A stretch of 59,534 nucleotides of DNA. Origin: JANJTY01 sp038257155. GTDB taxonomy: Bacteria > Pseudomonadota > Gammaproteobacteria > Xanthomonadales > Xanthomonadaceae. A program made the translations under genes and the position numbers. Where the stretch lies: NCBI GenBank assembly GCA_038257155.1, contig JBBSJP010000024.1:1-59534 (forward strand), in the 5' to 3' direction. The notes beneath the pieces are model-generated. The model searched no databases and had not been told where the DNA came from. It saw only the letters and a program-made list of their open reading frames with translations. The stretch's first letter is position 1. The number at the start of each line of letters is the position of its first letter. Below are positions 7,273 through 15,532 of the stretch, in pieces.

Positions 7273-7530
7273 ATGCAGTGTTTTGTCTACAAGAGTCCCC
7301 GACGCGCAAATACCTATGTGTTCCTGGCACAGCGGGACGATTTCACGCCGCTGCCCGAGGCCTTGCGCCAGCGCCTGGGCGAGCTTGAACTGGTGATGGA
7401 CCTGGAGCTGCATCCCGAGCGCCGCCTGGCGCGCACCGATGGTGAAACCTTGATCCGCGCGCTGCTCGAGCAGGGCTTCCATTTGCAGGTACCGCCTGCC
7501 GAAACCAGCCTTGCCAATGCCCTGGACTGA
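7273..7530 (+). CDS. ycgL: YcgL domain protein
   Basis: The 85-aa protein matches the YcgL (DUF709) family in length and motifs: MQCFVYKSPRRANTYVFLAQ at the start, FTPLPEALRQRLGELELVMDL in the middle and a C-terminal LLEQGFHLQVPP. The domain is a small alpha/beta fold restricted mainly to gammaproteobacteria; its biochemical role is not established. Its 3' end overlaps the start region of the large ankyrin gene, so the two are probably cotranscribed. Confidence 0.9.
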   Translation: MQCFVYKSPRRANTYVFLAQRDDFTPLPEALRQRLGELELVMDLELHPERRLARTDGETLIRALLEQGFHLQVPPAETSLANALD

Positions 7531-10500
7531 ACGCTCCACCGCGCCTGCGCCGCCAATGGAGTGGCGCATCCTGATCGCCCTGCTGGCGCTGCTGCTGCTG
7601 GTGCCGGCGGCCTTGCTGCCGCATCCGGCCCTGCTGGTGGGCAGCGCCCTGGCCCTGGCCCTGGCGGGCTTCGCCCTGGCTCCGGTGCGCACCCAAGCCC
7701 TGCCTCTGGCGCTGGCCTTCGTTGGCCTGTACGTGCTGCTGGCGGGCCTGATGTTGCCGCCGTTGTGGTGGTTGCTGCAGGGTTCCGAATTGATGGCGGT
7801 GCTGGCATCCAGCGTCGCGATTGCCTTGGCCTCGCTGCTGGCCTGGCGCGCGGTGCTGCCCTTGGGCCTGCTGCAGAACGCGGCCGCGCAGGCCGAAGGG
7901 AGCCTGGCTTCGCTGCAGCGGGCAAGCCGACTGGCACGCGTTCTGCGCGCCAGTCAGGCTCAGGGTCAGGAAGGCTTTGGCGCCGCGCTCGCCCTGACGC
8001 TGTATGCCCTGTTTTCGCTCGGGCCTGCGCTGGACGGCGTGTCCGATACCCTGCGCTGGGCGGCTGCGCTGCTGCAGGTGCCCTTGCTGCTGTTTGCCAC
8101 GGCCGGGCCGCAGCGTTTCGCCCGCCTGGTGCTGATCGCCGAACCCCAGCCCGGTCAGTCGATCCAGCTGGAGCCGGTGGCGGCCGCCAGCGTGCCTGAG
8201 ACCCCGCCCAGTGATCCGGTCGAAGCGCTGTACCAGGCTGCTCGCAGCAACCAGATCGATGAGGCCTTGCGCCTGATCGACAGCGGCGTCGACTTCGCCG
8301 CGCTGCCGCCGCCGACCTCACGCGACCAGCGCAGCCTCGCCGTGCTCGCGGCACTGCTGCCCGATCTGCGCCTGCTGCGCGCACTGATAGGCAAGGGCAT
8401 CGATATCAACCGGCGACATGGCGACCTTACCGCGCTGCTGGCGGCTGCACGCGACAGCTATCGGGGCCGGCCGGACGCGGTGATGATGCTGCTGTCCAAC
8501 GGTGCCGATCCGGCTGCCATCGACGCAGAGGGGCGCAGTGCGCTGCACTATGCCGCGCGCTCGGCTGATCCCGAAGTGGCCGCGCAGCTGCTTGACGCCG
8601 GCGCCAATCCCGACGCCCTGGATCGCGAGGGCCTGAGTGCGCTGGGTTTGGCCTGTGCCCAGGGCAACTGGATGCTGGCCCGTTTGCTGTTGGAGCGCGG
8701 TGCCAAGGCGGTTCCGGCCGGTGGGCAGCCGGCGCTGCTGGCCGCCGCGGGTGGTGAGGACGACGTCGAGGGCGTGCAGTTGCTGCTCAAGCAACGCGCT
8801 GCGGTGGATGCGCGCGGCCCCTTGCAGCGAACCGCACTGCATGTGGCGGCGCTGGCTGCCAACACTGCGATCGCGCGGGCACTGGTGCAAGCCGGTGCCG
8901 AGGTCGATGCACGCGATGCCCACGGGGTAACGCCGTTGATGGAGGCCACCCGCTCAGGTGCGATGGCGGTGATCGACGTGCTGGCGGCGCGCAAGCCGGA
9001 CGGCAATGCCCGCGATGTCAATGGCCGCAGTGTGCTGACCATCGCCTGCCGTTCGCGTGAAGCCACGCCGGAACTGCTGCGCCGCCTGATGGCGCTGGGC
9101 GCGGATCCGGCACTGCGCGACGAGGCAGGCCATCGGGCAATCGATGACGCCGTTGCGCAGGGCCGCTGGCCGCTGGTCGCCCTGCTGGATCCCGACTACC
9201 CCTTGCCGGCGTCGGTCTGCGTCGACGCCCAGGAGCGCGAAACGACCGAGGCTGCCTCTGCTGATGAAGGCGCTGTCGATCCGTTCGGCGTCGTGGGCCG
9301 TCTGTCGCGCGAAGGGAATCGCAAGGCCTTGCGCGAGTTTCTGGGACCAGTCACCGGTCTGGAGCCGCTTGCTGAAAGCGGGGCACCCCTGTTGCACGGC
9401 CTGCTGCCCATGGGGGGCGCCTGCGCACCAGCCCTCGACGTGCTGTTCGAGCGCGGCGCGGCCTGCGGCGGTGGCGCTGGACTGGCGGTTTATCTTGCGG
9501 CCTGCAGTGAGGCCCTCGACACCAGCCGGGCGCACGAAAACCTGGCCCTGGCCCTGCTGGCGCGCGGGGCCGACGCTTTCGCACCGAGCCCGCAAGGCGA
9601 GCACGCACTGCACTTGGCGCTGCGGCTGGGATGGCTGCGTCTGGTCGAGGCCCTGCTGGAAATGGGCGTCGGCACCGAACAACGCGATGCCCATGGCTGG
9701 ACGGCGTTGTATCTCGCCACCAATCTCGGGCTCGAGGCTGCGGTGCGCCTGCTGGTGCGCTTCGGTCCCGATGTGCGGGCCCGCGCTGCTGACGGCCAGA
9801 CACCGATTGGCCTGGCCCTGGCGGTAGGGCGCACGGATCTGCTGCGCTGGCTTGATTGGTCGCGCTGGCCCTTGCCGCGCCGCCCATTGCGTCCGGACGA
9901 TCTGGTATCGGCGGCCGTCGCGGGCGATGTCGATGCGGTTGAGCGCCTGGTCGACATGGGGCTGCCGATCAATGCGGTTGACGCGCAGGGCTGCACTGCC
10001 TTGCTGCGCGCAGCGGGTATCGGGCACGTGCCGGTAGTGCGCTGGTTGCTCGGCAAAGGCGCCGATCCGGGAGTTTCCGCCCGCACCGGGGCGACCGCGC
10101 TGACTGCAGCGGTCAGCATGCAGCGCATCGAGGTGGTCGAGGCCCTGCTTGATGCCGGCGTGGCCGTCGACCAGCCCTTGCCTGGCGGGGCCACGGCCTT
10201 GATGGTGGCGAGCGCGCTTGGGCAGGATGCCGTCGTGCGCCTGCTGCTGGCGCGTGGCGCAAGCACCAAGGCCAGCGATGAGCAGGGCGTTACCGCGCTA
10301 CTGGCGGCGATTGAGTACGCGGTTGTTGCGCGCTCTCGCGAACCCGCCCTGGGCCTGCTGCGACGCCTGCTGGCGGCGGGTGCCGACCTCGAGGCGCGCA
10401 ACGCGCAAGGCTGCTCCGCCCTGCTGTTGTTGCTGGGCGCTCGGCAGGAGGCCGGCGTGGCCTTGCCGGATGAACTGCTGGGCGAACGCATCGGATTGCT

Positions 10501-10762
10501 GCTGGGTGCCGGAGCCCGTCTTGATGTGCAGGAGCGCCGCGGCCTTGGGCCCCTGCATCTGGCCGCACTGCATGGTCTGAACGGCTGTATCAGTGGTCTG
10601 CTGGCCGCCGGGGCTGATCGAAATCAGCGCGATGCGCTGGGTCGGTCGCCGCGCGATATCGCCCTGTTGCGAGGTTTTGTCGACATCGCTGCCGAACTGG
10701 CTGGAAAGTCGCCCGGCGTCGCACCTTCGCTGGCGGGTTTCCTGCGACCACCCGGCAGCTGA
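7517..10762 (+). CDS. Giant ankyrin-repeat protein with N-terminal membrane domain
   Basis: About 1081 aa. Residues ~15-195 contain several hydrophobic helices (LIALLALLLLVPAALL, ALALALAGFALA, ALAFVGLYVLLAGLMLPPLW and later ones) separated by a charged loop (SLQRASRLARVLRASQAQGQ). From ~225 onward there are about 20 ankyrin repeats, with repeated GADP/GADL and TALLAA or ALHLAL elements and two less regular spacers (about 560-620 and 775-800). The repeat arm probably faces the cytosol and binds protein partners; these are unknown. The start is uncertain: TTG 7511, ATG 7517 and ATG 7556 are in frame, none with a clear ribosome binding site, and the first two overlap ycgL. The stop overlaps the next ATG by one base (TGATG), implying translational coupling. 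Confidence 0.85.
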   Translation: MPWTERSTAPAPPMEWRILIALLALLLLVPAALLPHPALLVGSALALALAGFALAPVRTQALPLALAFVGLYVLLAGLMLPPLWWLLQGSELMAVLASSVAIALASLLAWRAVLPLGLLQNAAAQAEGSLASLQRASRLARVLRASQAQGQEGFGAALALTLYALFSLGPALDGVSDTLRWAAALLQVPLLLFATAGPQRFARLVLIAEPQPGQSIQLEPVAAASVPETPPSDPVEALYQAARSNQIDEALRLIDSGVDFAALPPPTSRDQRSLAVLAALLPDLRLLRALIGKGIDINRRHGDLTALLAAARDSYRGRPDAVMMLLSNGADPAAIDAEGRSALHYAARSADPEVAAQLLDAGANPDALDREGLSALGLACAQGNWMLARLLLERGAKAVPAGGQPALLAAAGGEDDVEGVQLLLKQRAAVDARGPLQRTALHVAALAANTAIARALVQAGAEVDARDAHGVTPLMEATRSGAMAVIDVLAARKPDGNARDVNGRSVLTIACRSREATPELLRRLMALGADPALRDEAGHRAIDDAVAQGRWPLVALLDPDYPLPASVCVDAQERETTEAASADEGAVDPFGVVGRLSREGNRKALREFLGPVTGLEPLAESGAPLLHGLLPMGGACAPALDVLFERGAACGGGAGLAVYLAACSEALDTSRAHENLALALLARGADAFAPSPQGEHALHLALRLGWLRLVEALLEMGVGTEQRDAHGWTALYLATNLGLEAAVRLLVRFGPDVRARAADGQTPIGLALAVGRTDLLRWLDWSRWPLPRRPLRPDDLVSAAVAGDVDAVERLVDMGLPINAVDAQGCTALLRAAGIGHVPVVRWLLGKGADPGVSARTGATALTAAVSMQRIEVVEALLDAGVAVDQPLPGGATALMVASALGQDAVVRLLLARGASTKASDEQGVTALLAAIEYAVVARSREPALGLLRRLLAAGADLEARNAQGCSALLLLLGARQEAGVALPDELLGERIGLLLGAGARLDVQERRGLGPLHLAALHGLNGCISGLLAAGADRNQRDALGRSPRDIALLRGFVDIAAELAGKSPGVAPSLAGFLRPPGS

Positions 10763-11424
10763 TGCCGATGCTGGCACGGGTGATTCTGCTGCTGTTGCTG
10801 TCGATGAACCTTGGCGTTGGCCTGTGGTGGATCAGTCGCCCCGCCGTCGAACGCGTGCAGCTTCCCGCGACCGAGCCCGGGGTTCCCGGATTACGCCTGC
10901 TGAGCGAGATCGAGGCGGCCGAGGGTGGTGCCGAAGTGGCCGAGGTGCCCTTCGATCCGGGTCCCGCGACGCAGGAAGTCTGCCTGGCGGTGGGCCCGTT
11001 GCTCACTCAGGCCGACCTGCGCCGCGCGGTCGGGCAACTTTCGCCGCAGGTCAACCGCATCCAGTTTCGCGAAACCATCGCGCGGGTCGAGCGCGGCTAC
11101 TGGGTGCACCTGCCTGCGCCGGGCAATCGCGAGCAGGCCCTGCAGCTGGCGCGCGACCTGTCGCAGCGCGGCCTGCGCGACTACTACGTGGTCACCGCTG
11201 GCGAGCGCGAGAACATGATTTCCCTGGGCCTGTTTCGTGAGCTGAAAAATGCCGAGACGCGTCAACAGGAAGTCATCACGGCGGGTTTCGATGCGCGACT
11301 CGAACCCCGCACCGACGACCAGCCGCAGTACTGGATCGAGCTCGCCGCCATGCCCGGTTTCAACTGGCGTGAAGCCATGGGCGGCTATGCCGGCGTGGAC
11401 GCGCAACCCATGCCTTGCCGCTGA
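10762..11424 (+). CDS. Membrane-anchored SPOR-like domain protein
   Basis: The 220-aa protein begins with a single hydrophobic helix (residues 4-24, LARVILLLLLSMNLGVGLWWI), then a variable acidic linker. A beta-alpha repeat region follows: CLAVGPLLTQADLRRAVGQL, then GYWVHLPAPGNREQALQLAR, DYYVVTAGERENMISLGLF and QYWIELAAMPG. The pattern of a conserved aromatic-V-hydrophobic strand, helix, then ISLGLF strand is typical of SPOR domains, which bind denuded peptidoglycan glycans at division sites. Its start overlaps the stop of the ankyrin gene by one base, so the two are one transcription unit. The SPOR call is by pattern, without an alignment. The C-terminus is short and Cys-containing. Confidence 0.65.
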   Translation: MPMLARVILLLLLSMNLGVGLWWISRPAVERVQLPATEPGVPGLRLLSEIEAAEGGAEVAEVPFDPGPATQEVCLAVGPLLTQADLRRAVGQLSPQVNRIQFRETIARVERGYWVHLPAPGNREQALQLARDLSQRGLRDYYVVTAGERENMISLGLFRELKNAETRQQEVITAGFDARLEPRTDDQPQYWIELAAMPGFNWREAMGGYAGVDAQPMPCR

Positions 11425-11476
11425 TGCGGCTCAGGGCGCGCCGCGTTTCGAAGCGCTTGCGCCGGGCCAATTGCTT

Positions 11477-11482
11477 TACAAT
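11477..11482 (+). promoter_or_regulatory. Putative -10 element of the tRNA-Thr gene
   Basis: TACAAT lies 10 bases upstream of the mature tRNA 5' end, a plausible position for a -10 box of a short-leader tRNA promoter. A TTGCGC at 11457-11462 could be the -35 but the spacer would be only 14 bp, so the -35 is not assigned. Confidence 0.35.
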
Positions 11483-11492
11483 CCCGCCCCCG

Positions 11493-11568
11493 GCCGGCAT
11501 AGCTCAGTTGGTAGAGCAACCGCCTTGTAAGCGGTAGGTCGTCAGTTCGATTCTGACTGCCGGCACCA
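11493..11568 (+). tRNA. tRNA-Thr (anticodon TGT)
   Basis: A full cloverleaf is visible. The acceptor arms GCCGGCA (11493-11499) and TGCCGGC (11558-11564) pair, and ACCA follows (the 3' CCA is encoded). The D arm contains AGCTCAGTTGGTAGAGC. The anticodon stem is ACCGC/GCGGT with loop CTTGTAA, giving anticodon TGT at 11526-11528. The T arm contains GTTCGATTC. It lies between the SPOR-like gene and the Hpt gene on the same strand. Confidence 0.95.
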
Positions 11569-11602
11569 GACCCGGGCGCCAATCCCGCTACTATTGGGGT
11601 GA

Positions 11603-11926
11603 ATGAATCCCCAGGATCCACTGCTTCTCAACTTTCGTGGCGGGCTTGCCGATCGCCGCGCCCTGCTTGAAGCCGCCTGGAACGATGCGGACGCCGAAGC
11701 TGGCCTGCAATCACTTTATGACGTGGTGCATCGCCTGGCCGGCGCAGCCGGAGCCTACGAACGGTTTGAGTTGCATGATGCGGCGCGCCAGCTTGAGCGT
11801 GGCGTGCTGGTATGGCTGAAATCGCCGGCGGAATCGCGCCCCCCGGCCGCCGGGCTGAAGCGATTGCTGTCGCCGGTGTGGAAGGGTTTGCTGGCTCGAA
11901 TCGAAAGCGAAGCGGATTCAGGTTAG
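11603..11926 (+). CDS. Hpt domain (histidine phosphotransfer) protein
   Basis: This 107-aa protein has the helical bundle pattern of a stand-alone Hpt domain. The segment VVHRLAGAAGAYERFELHDAA carries the H-x-L-x-G-x-x-x-x-(Y/F) phosphorylation motif (His near residue 44), and the following helix has ARQLERGV. Such proteins shuttle phosphoryl groups between hybrid sensor kinases and response regulators in the cytosol. No kinase or regulator gene is nearby, so the partner is encoded elsewhere. The ATG is 34 bases after the tRNA; there is no strong ribosome binding site. An inverted interspersed repeat follows. Confidence 0.7.
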   Translation: MNPQDPLLLNFRGGLADRRALLEAAWNDADAEAGLQSLYDVVHRLAGAAGAYERFELHDAARQLERGVLVWLKSPAESRPPAAGLKRLLSPVWKGLLARIESEADSG

Positions 11927-11930
11927 CCAA

Positions 11931-12058
11931 ACGTCGGATCCGCGCCGGTTTGGCGATCGAATCGCCCAAACACCTCGGCGGCGCTTGATCCGACCTACTC
12001 AATGTCTGGTGTAGCTCGGCGTAGGTCGGATCAAGCCGCGCAGCGGTGGAGCCGACGG
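11931..12058. repeat. Interspersed repeat pair, GTAGGTCGGATC family
   Basis: Two copies face each other. The first runs from ACGTCGGATCCGCGCC to GCGCTTGATCCGACCTAC (11931-12000); the second starts GTAGGTCGGATCAAGCC and ends GGAGCCGACG (12021-12058). The same unit recurs at 49545-49690 and 57525-57776. Each lies between genes, and the inward-facing arrangement can form a long stem. Confidence 0.7.
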
Positions 12059-12149
12059 GATGCCGGCATCACATCGAGGGCTCACACCCTTCCGGAATTT
12101 CCGCCGGGTTATCCTTGCCGGCCTTTCGACGAAAGCGGAGCGAGCAGCC

Positions 12150-13070
12150 ATGTCCCGATTTCCCCCCATCAGCCTGATCGGTGCGCCCACCGACATCGGC
12201 GCCGGTCATCGCGGTGCATCGATGGGCCCGGAAGCCTTGCGCGTTGCCGGAATTGGCGAAGCCCTGAGCGCGCGCGGCCTGGACGTGATCGACCGCGGCA
12301 ATGTCAGCGGACCGCAGAATCCCTGGCAGCCACCGCAGAACGGCTATCGCCACCTGCCCGAAGTGGTGGCCTGGAACCGTGCACTGTTCGACGCCGTTTC
12401 CGCTGAACTTAAGGCCCAGCGCCTGCCCATCGTGCTGGGTGGCGACCATTGCCTGGCAATCGGCTCGATCGGAGCGATTGCCGAACATTGCCGGCGCGAG
12501 GGTCGAAAGTTGCGCATCCTGTGGCTGGACGCGCATGCCGACTTCAACACCAGCAGTCTCACGCCCTCGGGCAATGTGCATGGCATGCCGGTGGCCTGCC
12601 TGTGCGGCAACGGCCCGCGCGAACTGGTGGAGCTGTCCGGCACGGTGCCGGCGATCAAACCCGAGGTGATTCGTCAGATCGGTATCCGGTCCGTCGACCC
12701 GGGCGAGCGTCGTCTGGTGCACGAGGAGGGCCTGGACATCTACGACATGCGTTACATCGACGAGATCGGCATGCGACGGGTGATGGAGGAAGCGCTCGAG
12801 GGCCTCGATGACGATACCCACCTGCACGTCAGTTTCGACGTCGATTTCCTCGACCCGAACATCGCTCCCGGTGTGGGCACCACGGTGAAGGGTGGCCCGA
12901 ATTACCGCGAAGCCCAACTGGTGATGGAGATGATTGCCGACACCGGCCGCCTGGCCTCGCTCGATATTGTCGAACTCAACCCGGCCTTCGATCACATGAA
13001 CCAGACCGCGATCTTGTGCGTGGACCTGGTGGAGAGCCTGTTCGGCAAGTCGACCCTGATGCGCGGCTGA
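12150..13070 (+). CDS. rocF: Arginase
   Basis: The 306-aa cytosolic enzyme hydrolyses L-arginine to ornithine and urea, using a binuclear Mn centre. All metal ligand motifs of the ureohydrolase fold are visible: GGDHCLAIG (about residue 97), WLDAHADFN (about 125) and SFDVDFLDP (about 228). The arginase-type substrate segment SLTPSGNVHGMP is also present, as is the late DIVELNPAFD. The start at ATG 12150 gives the family's usual opening (ISLIGAPTDIGAGHRGASMGPEALR); the upstream extension of the same frame lies partly in a repeat. It ends 73 bases before the ATP-grasp-like gene on the same strand. Agmatinase is less likely because of the full arginase-type N-terminus. Confidence 0.93.
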   Translation: MSRFPPISLIGAPTDIGAGHRGASMGPEALRVAGIGEALSARGLDVIDRGNVSGPQNPWQPPQNGYRHLPEVVAWNRALFDAVSAELKAQRLPIVLGGDHCLAIGSIGAIAEHCRREGRKLRILWLDAHADFNTSSLTPSGNVHGMPVACLCGNGPRELVELSGTVPAIKPEVIRQIGIRSVDPGERRLVHEEGLDIYDMRYIDEIGMRRVMEEALEGLDDDTHLHVSFDVDFLDPNIAPGVGTTVKGGPNYREAQLVMEMIADTGRLASLDIVELNPAFDHMNQTAILCVDLVESLFGKSTLMRG

Positions 13071-13143
13071 CCGGGAATTTCCACGCAGCGTCGGGATGGC
13101 CCTGGCGGCCGTACCATGCACGTATCCCGTGTGGCGCCAGCTG

Positions 13144-14523
13144 ATGAACAACCCGACTCACCCTGTCGATCCCTGCGCCCGCGAATGTGCGCATCCGCTG
13201 TCCGCGGAAGCGCTGAACCGCGACTGTTTTTGCGTTGGTGTTGATCGACAGGCACTGCACGGCGAGGTCGAGCGGGTGCTGCTGGCGAACGGACTTTCCG
13301 CCGCGCTGGCCGATTCGCACCCGCACCTGTTCTCGTCGCTGCCGGTGTTCGTGGCGCAGCGTCACCTTGATCAGGCGGCGCAGGTAGCGCTGGCTGTGGA
13401 GGAGGTCGTTGCCAGCTCACGTTACCGCGAGGCTGTGCTGGCATGGGGGCCCGAGATCGCGGGCTTTGATCCGGGTTCGCCGGGCGGACTGCTCGGGCTG
13501 GACTTCCATCTTGGCAGCGATGGCCCGCAGCTTATCGAGATCAACACCAATCCCGGTGGCGTGCTTCTGAATGCGCTCGTGGCGGCGGCGCAGCGCTGCT
13601 GCCTGCCTGCAACACCGCGACCAGCCGAGGGAGTCGAAGCGGCGGTACTGCAGGTCCTGTTGAGCGAATGGCGATCGCAGCGCGGCGCGCAGGCCTTGCA
13701 GTTCGTTGCGATCGTCGATGAGTCACCGCGCGAGCAGTACCTCTATCCGGAGTTCCTGCTGTTTCGCCAGTTGCTGCAGCGGCACGGCATTCGGGCCGAG
13801 GTCTGCAGTCCCGAGCAGCTGCACGAAAGCGAGGGCGCGCTGTGGCTTGGAGCGCAGCGGGTCGATTTCATCTACAACCGCTTGACCGACTTTGCCCTGC
13901 AGCAGGCACCACATCTGGCAATCAGGAACGCGTACCTGGCCGGAAGCGTGGCACTCAGTCCGCACCCTCGGGCGCACGCCCTGTATGCGGACAAACGCAA
14001 TCTGTCGCTGCTGGGTGACCGTGATTTCCTGCTCAGCACAGCGGCCAGCCCGGAAGCGATCTCCGCGCTGAGCGCTGCGGTACCCGAAACACGCCTGTTG
14101 ACCTCGACCAATCGCGATGCGCTGTGGACTGATCGTCGCCACTGGTTCTTCAAGCCGGCGGCAGGCTTTGGCAGCAAGGCCAGTTATCGGGGTGACAAGC
14201 TGACGCGCCGCGTCTGGGAGGAAATCGACGCGGGCTGCTACGTGGCGCAGCGCATCGTGGTGCCCAGCGAACGCCACGTTGCGGAAGGCGCGGCACCGCT
14301 CAAGGTCGACCTGCGCTGCTACGCATACCAGGGGCAGGCGCTGCTGTTTGCGGCGCGCATGTACCAGGGACAGACGACCAACTTCCGTACGCCGGGCGGC
14401 GGCTTCGCCCCGGTGTTGGCTAGTTGGGAGCAGGCAGAGCGCGGAATGATTGGACTGCCGGATGGGCGGGCAAGCCACCCGGGAAACCTCCATCCGGCTT
14501 CACCCGACTCCCGTTCATCCTGA
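13144..14523 (+). CDS. ATP-grasp-like protein, apparently circularly permuted
   Basis: A 459-aa protein. An ATP-grasp-type terminal metal-binding segment, GPQLIEINTNPGG (E-x-N), sits in the N-terminal third. The nucleotide-binding lysine strand and glycine loop (WFFKPAAGFGSKAS), the hinge-like CYVAQRIVVPSE and a D-L-R plus N segment (LKVDLRCYAYQG; TTNFRTPGGGFAPV) come later. Having E-x-N before the lysine loop suggests circular permutation, as known for some ATP-grasp ligases; the substrate is unknown. An N-terminal CARECAHPL and DCFCVG are Cys-rich. ATG 13144 was chosen; ATG 13096 is possible. The last ~20 codons and the stop (TGA in CCTGAGCG) run into an intergenic palindrome, so the native C-terminus may have been altered. 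Confidence 0.6.
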   Translation: MNNPTHPVDPCARECAHPLSAEALNRDCFCVGVDRQALHGEVERVLLANGLSAALADSHPHLFSSLPVFVAQRHLDQAAQVALAVEEVVASSRYREAVLAWGPEIAGFDPGSPGGLLGLDFHLGSDGPQLIEINTNPGGVLLNALVAAAQRCCLPATPRPAEGVEAAVLQVLLSEWRSQRGAQALQFVAIVDESPREQYLYPEFLLFRQLLQRHGIRAEVCSPEQLHESEGALWLGAQRVDFIYNRLTDFALQQAPHLAIRNAYLAGSVALSPHPRAHALYADKRNLSLLGDRDFLLSTAASPEAISALSAAVPETRLLTSTNRDALWTDRRHWFFKPAAGFGSKASYRGDKLTRRVWEEIDAGCYVAQRIVVPSERHVAEGAAPLKVDLRCYAYQGQALLFAARMYQGQTTNFRTPGGGFAPVLASWEQAERGMIGLPDGRASHPGNLHPASPDSRSS

Positions 14524-14602
14524 GCGTAGGCCCAGAGGGCCGAAGTCGAAGGACGCAAGGCAGTCACTTCGACTTCGCCGGCCGTCGGCCGGCTACGCTC
14601 AG
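14519..14602. repeat. Nested inverted repeat between convergent genes
   Basis: The outer arms CTGAGCGTAG (14520-14529) and CTACGCTCAG (14593-14602) are perfect complements, as are the inner arms CGAAGTCGAAG (14541-14551) and CTTCGACTTCG (14567-14577). The element can fold into one long hairpin and may end transcription of the two converging genes. It supplies the stop codon of the ATP-grasp-like gene. Similar GAGCGTAG/CGAAGTCGAAGG palindromes are common extragenic repeats in this bacterial group (from memory). Confidence 0.75.
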
Positions 14603-14635
14603 TGCGAACGGCGTGAATAGTTCCGCATGCTTCGC

Positions 14636-15412
14636 TTACCAGCGACGACCCCAGCGCGGCGGGTCCGGCACGAAGCCGATCGGGAACGCTTCGGGGCGGT
14701 TGCGCGGGGCGCGGTGGTGGCGCGGTGGCGGCATGATGCCCCGTGCGATCAGCACCTGTGGGGAGTCGTAGAACAGCGAGACCACTTCCGCTGGTTGCGA
14801 GCTGGCGCGTTCGAACTGGGTCTGACGGGCCGGATCAAAGCGGCGGTCGCCGTGGCCGGTGCCGAGCTCCTGTTCGGTGCCCGGCGCGTGCTTGGCGGAA
14901 GGCGCAGCCGAATCGGCCAGACCGCGCCCACGGCTTTCCTTGGCGATATACGGCGGCGACTGCGGCCGATAGGCACGCTCACGGAACACCGCCACGCCGA
15001 TCACGCCGACGTTCTGCGGGCGGCCGGTGCGCGCCGCATAGCTGTCGGGCAGGTCAGTGAAGACGAACTCGGCGACGCTGGAAAGGTCCTTGCGCCAGCC
15101 GCGCACTTCGGTGCTCTGCCACGGCGCCAGCACATAGCCGGCCTGCTGCGGGCTGGCGGTCTGGCCGCTGACGGCGTTGACGCCATCGACCGACAGCACG
15201 GCCAGCAGGCGCTCGTCGCTGCGGTTGTTCAGCACCACGGCGTAGCGGTGGCCGGGCAGGCCGGGCACGTGCGCCTGGCCATCCTGCCAATAGACCGGCA
15301 GGGTCTGTCCGGTGTCGAGATCGCGCACCGTCATGTCGATCAAACGGGAATGGCCGGCGTCGACGGACGAGGCCAGCAGCAGGGCGGCGAGGGCAGCGAG
15401 CAGACGCAGCAT
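14636..15412 (-). CDS. Secreted protein, unknown function
   Basis: The 258-aa protein starts at an ATG with an excellent ribosome binding site (AAGGAGA, minus strand). Residues 1-20 (MLRLLAALAALLLASSVDAG) form a signal peptide. The mature part looks like a beta-rich domain (LIDMTVRDLDTGQTLPVYW; HRYAVVLNNRSDERLLAVLS; DGVNAVSGQ; GYVLAPWQSTEVRGW; AEFVFTDLPDSYAARTG; VGVIGVAVFRE). A low-complexity polar region and a Pro/Arg-rich tail follow (MPPPRHHRAPRNRP ... DPPRWGRRW). No family is recognised. A periplasmic or surface location is inferred. It is divergent from trpS across a 120-bp gap. Confidence 0.7.
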   Translation of the reverse strand: MLRLLAALAALLLASSVDAGHSRLIDMTVRDLDTGQTLPVYWQDGQAHVPGLPGHRYAVVLNNRSDERLLAVLSVDGVNAVSGQTASPQQAGYVLAPWQSTEVRGWRKDLSSVAEFVFTDLPDSYAARTGRPQNVGVIGVAVFRERAYRPQSPPYIAKESRGRGLADSAAPSAKHAPGTEQELGTGHGDRRFDPARQTQFERASSQPAEVVSLFYDSPQVLIARGIMPPPRHHRAPRNRPEAFPIGFVPDPPRWGRRW

Positions 15413-15532
15413 GGTGGTTCTCCTTGTGAGCGTGGGGCTCGGTAACAGGAAACGCCGCACAGGCCGAAGCGGGGTTACTGAGCGGGTCTGTCGTACACTT
15501 CCGGCCCGATTTCGTTCATCTCGCGCTTACCA

